Positions 11,313-21,016 of a DNA stretch of 64,000 nt are shown here, piece by piece (position 1 is the stretch's first letter; each line of letters opens with the position of its first letter). The stretch comes from Selaginella moellendorffii (taxonomy: Eukaryota; Streptophyta; Lycopodiopsida; Selaginellales; Selaginellaceae): contig NW_003314261.1 in the NCBI RefSeq assembly GCF_000143415.4, forward strand, positions 1,739,973 through 1,803,972. Direction: 5' to 3'. The position numbers and the translations under genes were made by a program. Below the pieces are notes generated by a model. The model did no database searches and was not told where the DNA came from. It saw nothing but the letters and a program-made list of their open reading frames with translations.

Positions 11313-13835
11313 GTTCCTTAGTCCGACTTTTATTGGTGCTCAAGCATATCACTATTGATATTGGCATTGGAAGGTCCTAGGAGTGGGCCTATCCTGGAGG
11401 AGTAGCATGTCGAGAGGACATGGCTCTCCACTCAAGTTCATGTGAGAACTTGGGCACAATGTGGTGGATAGAAAAGGGCCAATAATGGAACGACTTTGGG
11501 ATCTTGGGAACAGTATAAGGTCTCCTCAGAGAGCTGAGGATGTGACCCAAATGAGCGTTTGACGCAGCAAACGGGTTAACGTAGTTGTGATAAACAACTA
11601 TAGTTGGGATCACGGGAAAGATGTAGACTCCAAAGTAATAAAGGAGTCACAAGATTACCCTCATATAGTTGAGGCCGGTGCTCATAACTTTGAGACTGGA
11701 ATTGATGACCATAGGAGGTCAAATATAGGAGAGGACACAAGTCCTCGAAATGGTAGCTGAGGTTACCCTTGATAAATGATAGAACAACCCAAGGAGTTGG
11801 GGATGTACTTAGAGGATGAGTTGGTATTCTCATCACATGGACAAGTGGTCCTAAGAGGCAAAAGGTTGCCCCAAGAGAACAAATCAAGTGTCAGAGTAAC
11901 ACTTGCAAAGATGGTCCTTGTGAGTAGAACCTGAATACAAGAAGTTGTATTCCAGTGAGCTGGCACCTCAAAGGTAGGACCTCATGGGTCGTCGGATGAC
12001 AAAGTCCAAAAAGCTAGATGACTCCAATAGAGTCAAGGAATAATCCTAAAGGATTGATGGAAGCATTTGGACTGAGGTGTGTGGTACCCCACGAAGGATG
12101 GGGGGGATCATAGGATCCAAGGATGAGAACAGAGAGTATCTCATCGATGGCAAAATGTGCCATGCTAAAGTCGTGGGAAGGGTGTTCCCAAAAGAAAACA
12201 ACTTTGAAACAAAGTTGTGTGTGACCTCTATGGTGCAGTGCTAACGGATGGTTGGCATGAGAAAGAGTGGTATTGGTCTTAGCAAAGATTTAGACACAAA
12301 GAAGAAGTGTCATAGAGGTAGGCTCGTGGAGCCGATGGTGTGGAGACACCAAATGTGCCAAGGTGTGATACCTTGAGGCTAGGTTGGTGGGTTCATGAGA
12401 ACCCCTTGCCAAAGGAATCCTAATGAAAATGGGAATGGCATAGCCTAAGTTGCAGAGCATGCAGTTGGAGTGTGGTGACCCAGATAATGATGGAGGTGTG
12501 GAAGCACCAGCAATGAGTTGTAGGACTTGACAACTATGAAGCAACTAAGCAAAAGGTGCAAAATAATTGGTTAAACGGGTAGAAGGTAGCTACCCAAGCC
12601 TTCTTAATGGCATAAGGAAGTTGGATATACCCTTACCGGGGATAAGTTGCTTATGTTGCGATATAGTAAGTTAATGTCATGAAAGGAAATACTCATTGTC
12701 AAGAAAGCTGTCATTGGGACACCCGAACACTCTAGAACACCAGGAGGTGGTGTTTGATGTCGCGAGGGCAATAGATAAGGCCCAAGGGACTAAGTCCCTA
12801 GTGAATGATGGATAGAAGGTGCTATCCAAATGTCCAAGGTGGCGGAGACAGGAGAAGACTGTCTACTCGAATTGGACAAAGCCAAAAATGGAATTTTGGC
12901 AAGGCTAGTGATGGGCATGTAAAGGCCCATAAGCAACAACGTAATCTCGGTGTGTGGGATTATAGGGTGAGCATACCTGGAATGAGGAACCACTCCCTAG
13001 GCTATTGGGTAGGTTCATCCCTAAGAATACTTGCTAAGGCATGATAGAAAGTGCAAAGCTATCCTCCTGGTCTAGAGGAGAATGACCAAAGGAAAGGTGT
13101 GAAGCCAAAAGCAAGAAGTAAGGGGGTAGAACCGAACCATAGGAATCGAAGGGCATAACCAAGGTTGGTTATGCCAGCTGGGAGTGGAGAATCAAGTGGG
13201 GGCTCGAGGGTGTTGCCGCTAGCAACTGTGATGCCATGGAGAGTCTAAAATATGGAATTGTCCATGTTAGAATATATGGTAATTGGAAAGCTTGCAAAAG
13301 GGGAGGCCTTAGCAAGCTAAAGGACAGAGTTCCTTCAAGGTTCCCAAAGATGATTCTAGGTAGCTTAGTACCTAGAAAGGCCAAGCATAAATGGTTCAAA
13401 GCACGCGCGAAATCAGAGTGGCGCAGCAGAAGCGTGGTCTTGAAGCATGCCATAAGGCAAGGCTATCAAGGTTAGAGAAGTAGTTCCCGAGTGTTCAAAG
13501 AGAGGGCTTTGAACGAAAGTCGATGATCAAGGGCTTTCACGCTTGTGCAGGAACCATGTTACAGTGGTCGGAGGGCTTGCCAAAGCGAGATTGGCAAGTC
13601 AGGGGAACAAATACCCTAGTTGAAGGTGATAACTTCAAAAGGGGTGGGCCACGGGGCCAAGCATGGAGGAGTCCATGCATGATCACAGACTTGTCAAGTG
13701 AGAGGACTTGGCAGTGTGGAGGAACTAGGTTTCTATGCTGTGATCTATAGCACGCTTTGAGTATAAGTTGGTGCACCGGCGTGGGGAGTCACGCCAGGCA
13801 TCCTGGGTGATGCCGTCCGTAGATGCATATACGGA

Positions 13836-13893
13836 GGTTGGGTTCGAGTCCCGACCCTCTAGTGCTTGGGTTCGAGTCCCAACTCACTAGGGC
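13836..13893 (+). other. Tandem tRNA T-arm/B-box-like motifs in internal region
   Basis: Two consecutive stem-loops of the form TTGGGTTCGAGTCCCAA contain the canonical Pol III B box GGTTCGAGTCC. The same pair, decayed to different degrees, is present in A (about 7,460-7,500), C (about 34,960-35,010) and, on the minus strand, D (about 30,665-30,720) and R5 (about 60,165-60,230). No complete tRNA cloverleaf or convincing A box was found, so I do not call a tRNA gene. Conservation across copies suggests an old tRNA-derived insertion or a functional element of the family. Confidence 0.5.
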
Positions 13894-15417
13894 GTGGTGA
13901 TGGTTTGGAATATGAGGACACTCATTTTTCGGTGGTCATGGACTCTCAGTGTGGAGACTGGTTTGGGCACACCGCCAAGCGAGGGATGCCTCGGAGTCGT
14001 GATGCACGGTTAGATTGCTTAGAGTGAAAGCTCGGCATATCTAACTTGAACACTTTGGTGCAAAAGGCACCAAGGACGTGGTGAATGAGATGGGGACACC
14101 CAATCTCAGTTGCTATGGATCCTTGGCCGGAAGGGCTAGCTTGGGCGCACCGCCAAGTGTGGGGGATGCCCCCGGGGTCATAGTCAACAACTTAGTAAGG
14201 TCTGGAAGACCTAATTCCTATTGGTAGACCTATTAAGGGGTCAAGATGAGATCACTAGGTGACCTTATGGCTAAACAAGGACAAGGTCTTTGTTTAGATT
14301 AAGGAATATGATTCCTAGTTCAAAGTGTTGATTTGAACTATTGATGAAGGTGTGGCTTGGTCAAGGTGACTAAGTGGGAAGGACACCTAAGGGAAATGAA
14401 CTACTACAATACAATGGTATTATGAGTTCAAGAAAATAATCTCTAGAGACAGGCCCATGGGTGGGTCACAAGGTTGGGCTAGGAAGAGAGCCTAGAACAG
14501 CTGGGGAGACTTACTAGGGGTGAACACCTTAGTCTGGGCAAAGCAGATCCTTTGCTATGGAACCAAAAGAACACCTCAAGGAGGGAGGTAATGATCCTAT
14601 ATTGCTCGGTGCAACAATCCAAGGATAGGAGCAAAAGACAAGTGCCCAAGATAGGGCCGTGGAATCCATTGGAAAGAATCCAAGTGGCAAAGTTAGCCAA
14701 GGAACACTAATGTGTTTGATACTAACGGATTGCGGAAAAAGAAGTGGACTTCCAAGGATGGATTCCCAAGTGCTCCAATTGGGCAAAGGAAAGGCTCCAA
14801 GTGAGGGAGCAACTAAGTAGCCAAAAGATAGAGCCGTGGACAGCCCTAGCACAAATAATGATAAATGGAACGTAATGCCAATGGTGGCACAAAAATAAAA
14901 AAAAGGATGAGGGTGCCCTCGAGTAGAGAACTTCCTAGGAGGGGAAGTGGAGTTAAGCTCTATTTCGTTAAAGTGGGAATTGTTATTATCCCACTTGTAA
15001 AATAAGGTTTCCAAACCTTTATATAGTATATAAATATAACAAAATTCAACTGCATTGAGGCACATGCCATTTTATTTTAAACAAGGAAATGTCTACTCAA
15101 TCACTTCTCCTCCCCCTGCCACTGCTTCACCTCTCTCTTCTCCTTGTCATCGTTGTCCAATTTCTTTCCATCCTTTTAATATTGGCTCAGTTGCTCCGAG
15201 TCTAGGTGGAGCCCAAGTCCCCATTCAATCTTTACTTTCCCCTTATTAATAAAACAACTTCGTAGACTTCCAATAACATGCTATAACACTTCTAGTATAA
15301 TGCAAATCCTCTCAAAGAATTGTCTTTTAATATTAATACAATGGCATGGAACCCCATGCCATAATAAGTTACATTTTTAAATAAATACATGCCATCTCAG
15401 ACTGTTATTTTTTGCCT

Positions 15418-18400
15418 CTAACACCTATACAATAATCTTGGAATTTCATCACTCTCCACACTATCAGGATTTAAACCCAATAGTAATGCCATCTCTTCTC
15501 TAATACGTCCACGCTCATGTTCAGTGGTCGAAGAACCTATCCAGTTGAGCAGATTATGGAGATGCGGATAGTGCTTGGCTAGACAATATACATGCCATAA
15601 ATGATGACTGGTGTCTGTCCGATCAAATGGCTTCTGATATATCGTTCCATCTGCCATTTGGTTGATTTCTGCAGCCACCTCCTGGACTGGCCGGTTCTCT
15701 ATCACCATCGCTCCAAGCCGTTTTGCAAGGTCCCCCAGAACATACGGTTTCTTCTCCCTAGTTTCCATACTGCAAGAGATGGGGTGCACTGCATATGTGT
15801 GCGTGTTCGCTGCAGTTTTAATCGGCGAGTCATCGATGATGAGGATTTCACTTGACCTAGCAGTCCAGTTCATCACTACAGCCTCTGGCTTGACGAAGAT
15901 GGGCTTGCTACCCCTCACATGGACCATAGTCAAGCAATCCTCCTGCGTTAGGAGAAAGTCAAATGGTAATATTACTCGCGTCTGATCGTGCATCATCTGT
16001 AGCAACGTTAATGCATTGTGGCGCATCATGGATGTCCAAACTCCCAATTGCAAATTGAACCCGGTCCTCTGTTTTAAGTGTCGCATGGTCATTATTAGAT
16101 CCCGCAGTTTCTCCCGTGTGATTAATGTGAATCTGTCTCTTTTGACCAACTTGCGACCACAGGCTTTGGAGGGTGCAATGACATTCGAGGACGAGCCACG
16201 CTCATGGGAGAAAAGGACACCGTTCAGATCAAAAATGATACAGTACCTTCGCCGTGACTCTGAAATGAAATGCGTCAGCATAAAAAATGGTACAAGTCAA
16301 TTTTACCATCTACAATATTAGCGAATGGTGCTCCCGATGGTCGTTGAGAGGGTTTTGGTCGAGGAAACGTGAAGGGCGGAAATACTCTCCTCTGCAATGT
16401 GGGTTCAATCGCATCCGATGGCGTGTGGGCACATGCCATTTCAGCTGTAGACTCTGGTACAACTGGCTCAACAGTGGCATGGGGTGGTTCCGATGGCGTG
16501 TGATCACACGTCATTTCAGCTGGTGCCTCCGTTGGCAAAGTGGACATGACCGAACAGGCAGCAGGGGCGGTGTAGGGAGGTTCCAACGGCGCGTAGTCAG
16601 ACGATTGGGCACATGTTGAGTCCGTTGGAAATGAGGATACGACCGGCTCGGCGGCTGGGGCGGCCTCATGCGGGTCCAATGGCGCCTGGTCACCGTCAGT
16701 TGGATATGTGGACAAGATTGACTCAGTGGTATGGGTAGCATCAAGTGGAGCGTGGTCAGCTTGCTTGGCGTTGATATGGATAGTAGCCTCCACCAGCTCT
16801 GATGACTCTTGCAGGCAAGTAGAGTCCACTGGCGGATCCATATGCATGTCCAAATATCTCCCTTCGATTGAGATGGTATCCTCCCGTGCTACTAAAAACA
16901 AACTCATTAGCACATTGAATCGACTATACTGTATTTACCATCAACTGCTATTGAGGAACTAGGACCGATATCACTTGGGCGCACTGCTGATTCTGAAGGA
17001 TTGGACATACGTTTCGACCCTTGCTTGGCACTATCCTTCCTCGACACTAAAGGCTAGAGTTTGTAAATTCAACTGAATAATCTCTACTTACCATTTGCTC
17101 TGCGACCTACATGGACAATGTTAGAAATGGTAAAAGGTTAGGAATGGATGTACTATTATTTACCTGATGGTTTGTCTTGTATGACCTTCCTCCGCTGCTC
17201 TTTGGCCACCTCAGGCTGGCCATCGTCGTCATCATCGTCGTCGTCGTTATTGTGATCGTCACCATTGTGAGGACCATCCAAGTCCTCTTCGTCCTCCTCT
17301 TCTTCGTCCTCCTCTTCTTTGTCCTCCTCTTCGTCCTTCTGCTCTTCCTGCTCATTATCTTTCTCTGGCTCCTCATCCCCCTCCTGCATTTCTTCCATAG
17401 GTTGCTCAGGCTGGATGGCTTGTTCTTCCAGGACCATCTTGGGAAAATCATCTGGCCGAATCTCCATCTCAAAATACAAGACATCCATAGCCTGTTTTAG
17501 TGCGTGACCTAGGACCGTATCCTCACCTGACTGTCTTAACATGGTTTCTGCACGTTCTTGCACCCTTCGAAGACGATGAGATGAGAAAAACATGGCCCTG
17601 ACTTGAAAAGCATCCCTCATCCATTGTACCTCTCCATTGAGATTGGGGAAGGGGAGTCTGCCATAGGAATCTGAGTCAGGAGGTGGTGACTGCCTGCTTT
17701 CACTCAGCCCTTGATCTGCAATGAATGGCATGAGCACACACGCCATAACCGCGAGGCATTACCTATCATCTTTTCGTTGCCCCTCTTCCTTTTCGAATCA
17801 AACGCCTCTGATCTCGACGGCTGTCCAACGTGCTTTCGCTTTTTATGACCACTGTCAGTTTGAGCTTGGCTGGTGCTTGCCTGTTTTGCCTTTGAAGAAG
17901 TGTCTCCTGCAAGGAATGGCATGAGACCACACGCCATTGCAAATATAATTTGTACCTCCTTTTTTCCTATTGCTTGTCTGTTTGTCCTTCTTCGATGCGC
18001 CACCAGTGCGCTTTTCAGTCCTCGTGTCTGAATATTCACAATGATCTATAATCAAAATGGCGTGAGGCCTCACGTGACCTTACCTTGTGCAGGTTGTGAG
18101 CTCGGCCCAACATGGGTATCTTCAACAGTAGCTGTTAACGCCGTTTCAGCATCTGGGGGTGGCCACGCTCCTGCATATAGAGCTTGTGAGATAACATTTA
18201 AACTTAAAGTGTGTACTCACCAGGTTCACAGAGAAGATACTGTTTTTCTTTGGCAACTATAAATATATGCTCCATTGAAGTCACCTCTTCAATGGAGTTT
18301 GTCACCGCAACACACGGGACACCCTTGAGTAGTGCGGCTCGAAAGAATAGTCTGCCGCAGTTGTACTCGACAACGCATTTGCCCTTGGAGTCGGAAGCAG

Positions 18401-21016
18401 GTGACCCACCCGCTATTGCGTTGAAGACCCAGCTGAGCATTTCCCATGCTGCACCTGGAGCTTTCTTTGGATTCGAAAGCTCCATAGCCATCTTCAGTTC
18501 CTCAGGCACGGGTAAATTGACCTCCCTCAGATCAATTCGATTGGCCTTGTCGAACGAAGCTGGGAAGTCACTCCAGTCCCACTCTGCTGCAGGACCAATA
18601 ACAAGGGCGAGTATGAAGATGCGGACATTCGTCGGTATCTTCTTCTTAGCCATTATCCCATGGATCTCCCGCATCTCCTTGCCTTTCAACCGAGCCTTCA
18701 CCTCGTTCAAGGCCTTCTAGAACTTGTGATAGGATCCGGAGTTGTAGATCATATAGTGGACTGAAGATTCCACCTCCGCAAGTCCCACCATTAAGTCAAT
18801 GATGGAGCTGACTTCGTCTGCATGAGTGATCTCCTCGTTTGTGAAGTCCATCACACAAAAGATGTTCTTGACCTGCTCATCTCCGCGGGAAACGATGCTC
18901 CTCCACCTTTGATCCTCATCCGAATTCAAGTATACCCGGTAAGGTTCTCGATAGGCCTCTGCTGCGGGGTCGAGCTGTTTCTGAAGCCGGCGGTCGACAT
19001 CAATCTTAATGAAATTTGGATACTGATCCAACTTCTCAGCTTTACTTTTCGTGGCATCCCGCAGCAGATCGATGAACTTGGGGGCCCCCTTCACGTACTC
19101 GTCGATGTCTTCATTTGACAAATCCAACGCTTCCATCATCTCTTGCGTGGTGTTGATGCTCACCCTCTCCACGGCCACTTGCTCGAAGATCCAATCCTTC
19201 AATAGCGCACGAGCTCTCAGAGTCGTGCACAAGTCCTCGTATGTCACAATATAGCCGGGAGTCATTTTGGTCTTGTTGAAGACTACCTCACCACGTAGAA
19301 GAGCATTAGCCACTGTCATAAGGTCGTCGTCGTCTAGAGACCGCGAGAAACGCAAGGCGTTGAGCTTCAAATCATTGGGCTTCCGGCCGTCCTCCACACC
19401 CATTGAGTTTGGCAACTCCCCGTCATGGTACCTCCTCAGCACATCTACCCATTTGTCAAAAATAACTTTTGTCGCGAGTAGAATGTTATGGATGCTGAGT
19501 GTGTCATTGACCCCCAGTGTTTTCGAGAGAAGACTCGAGAATTCCTGCAATGGAAATGGCGTGAGGCCACATGCTATGCCACATGCAACGAGGCTTACCT
19601 GCCAGGCGCTAGTTGCTAGTGCACGTCCTTGTCCTGGTTTTTGTGGCTTCTTCAGTTGAACCCAGAGCTTCCGTGTTCGTGCCAATGTCTCGTGCAGACC
19701 CGATTTGTAGCACGTTTCTTGCTTGACATTCTGCGCGTGGGAGATGTATATGATAGATCGGAGGGGCGAGTTGCCTTTTATCAGGCGGACAACTCTTGTC
19801 TTGAAGACTTTCTTCACCTCCTCGCCCACCATAATATCCACAACTATCTCTTGCATCGCCAAGCTAGAATGCTGCCCGGAGACGGCATAGAACCGGATGT
19901 TCTGATCGTCCAACACCTTCCTATTGATCAAGTCCGGAAACCTCGTCTCGCCCTTCATTGTTCGGTAGTAGGGGATCACGTCTGCGATGTCGGGTGTTAC
20001 TAGACTTGCCAGCATCTTCTGCTTCAGTTTCTCCACCCACTCATCAGATACTAGCCTGTGGTTGTATTTGCTTTGGATGTCGATACGGCTCACGTCGATT
20101 GTATATACTTTGTTGGAATAGTAACAAGTACTATTATCTGCGACGATTTTTGCTGCCTCTTCTTGCTCTTTCTGCTCTTTGCGGCTCTTCTTTTTGGTGG
20201 GTGTAGTGTTCAAACCCGAGGCAATGGCATCACCGAGTAGCTTCTTTTTTGGAGGAGAGTCGGACGTCGGCTTGAGCTTGACCACCCTTTTCTGCTTCGG
20301 GGTAGTTTCCAGATCGACCCCCTTCCCCTTTGCTTCGCGAACTGGAGTCACTCTCAACGGCTCAATGTTGGAATATAGTTTTTGAACATCGCCGTAGGTG
20401 AGGTCCGTGGATTCCATGTGATCTTCATAGACCCGCAGCGTCTTTGAAATTGTGGGCCTCCTAGACAACCTCTCCATAGCTCCCTCTAGGAATTCCTCAT
20501 AGCCGCTGCCCCCCTCCGGGAAGCCGCTAGGATGTGCAAGGTGGATCTTGAAGGCAGACGCTGTCTCTACCACAAGTGCCAGTCCATATTCTTGCATGGA
20601 ACTGCATGGAGTGTCTGTCACTTGGATGAGGATCCCCATGCATTCTTTTCTCCCACCATCTGTGTTATACAGCCTCAGATCCTCGCCTTCCATCCCGAAA
20701 GTCCAACTGGTGAGCTCCTCCCCCTTCTCTGCATCCACATTGACAGTGGCTGGAAGAAAAACGCAATTCCTCGCCTGTTCAAAAATGCACAACAATTAGA
20801 GCTGACAGATGAAAAGCTAGCAGCTGGAAATAACGTGAGGCCACACGCCATTCACCACTGCATCAGATGTCTTGAGGCTGCATCCTAAGATGGCGTGAGG
20901 CTACACGCCATCTGTAACCAGACTGCACTCGAGAGCCCAATCGGTGCATGCCAATGTTGCTACTGAATGGCATGTGGCCTCATGCCATTTTCTACTTGGC
21001 CTAAAAGACTTACCAT
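15418..21016 (-). CDS. Gene M: 11-exon transposon protein with possible ParB-like and FCP1-like HAD domains
   Basis: Exons (plus coordinates): ATG 21,014-21,016 ending exon 1; 19,599-20,774; 18,221-19,544; 18,084-18,170; 17,956-18,027; 17,763-17,906; 17,164-17,715; 17,092-17,106; 16,939-17,046; 16,307-16,891; 15,418-16,259. They sum to 4,908 nt, 1,635 aa, with one in-frame TAG at 18,717-18,719. N-terminal region of unknown fold; Lys-rich segment about 180-205; residues about 224-325 resemble the ParB/sulfiredoxin fold (IDVSRID, NHRLV, then YAVSGQHSSLAMQEI, where ParB-like nucleases have a G-x-H-R motif). A Lys/Arg-rich NLS-like stretch lies in exon 6, a Glu/Asp run in exon 7 and Pro-rich repeats in exon 10. 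The C-terminal ~280 aa is FCP1/NIF-like HAD: FDLNGVL, GVWTSM, IIDDSP. The second catalytic Asp of DxDx is Asn, so phosphatase activity is doubtful. Probably nuclear; role in transposition is inferred from linkage. It might be two genes, but frame and phase continuity favour one. Confidence 0.72.
16310..16890 (-). repeat. Pro/Ala-rich repeat region in M exon 10, partly palindrome-encoded
   Basis: About six units of 20-35 residues carry cores such as CAHTPSD, CDHTPSE, DYAPLEP, DQAPLDP and DHAPLDA, separated by Val/Ser/Thr-rich linkers. Two cores are encoded by good copies of the 22-bp palindrome (16,418-16,439 and 16,493-16,514); others (about 16,577, 16,680 and 16,745) align with worn copies. 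This suggests that palindrome-containing segments were duplicated in, or recruited into, coding sequence. Expected to be a disordered linker before the HAD domain. Confidence 0.6.
17716..18083 (-). other. Three consecutive palindrome-bearing short introns of gene M (introns 4-6)
   Basis: Intron 4 (18,028-18,083, 56 nt), intron 5 (17,907-17,955, 49 nt) and intron 6 (17,716-17,762, 47 nt) each have GT-AG ends and enclose one 22-bp palindrome that takes up about half the intron. All three are phase 1 and splicing keeps the frame. Intron 2 (19,545-19,598, 54 nt) has the same construction but is phase 0 and lacks stops, so retention would add 18 residues. Introns 3 (18,171-18,220), 7 (17,107-17,163), 8 (17,047-17,091), 9 (16,892-16,938) and 10 (16,260-16,306) are equally short without a palindrome. 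Confidence 0.75.
20775..21013 (-). other. Gene M intron 1, adjoining the start codon, with three palindromes
   Basis: The donor GTAAGT directly follows an ATG (21,014-21,016), and the acceptor TTTTTGAACAG precedes GCGAGGAAT. The spliced start reads Met-Ala-Arg-Asn-Cys-Val. Palindromes lie at 20,830, 20,890 and 20,967. PalT-2 has the same structure (ATG 53,054-53,056, donor GTATGT, exon 2 from 52,814). A competing ATG lies inside the intron, at the start of a readthrough frame. Confidence 0.65.

Noticed and set aside
13836-13893. tRNA gene
   Set aside because: T-arm-like stems are clear, but there is no acceptor stem, D arm or anticodon arm in a plausible arrangement.
17177-17500. Plus-strand hydrophobic frame rich in Val/Leu/Phe, looking like a membrane protein
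   Set aside because: Antisense of the Glu/Asp run in gene M exon 7, which automatically yields Leu/Phe/Ser-rich translation.
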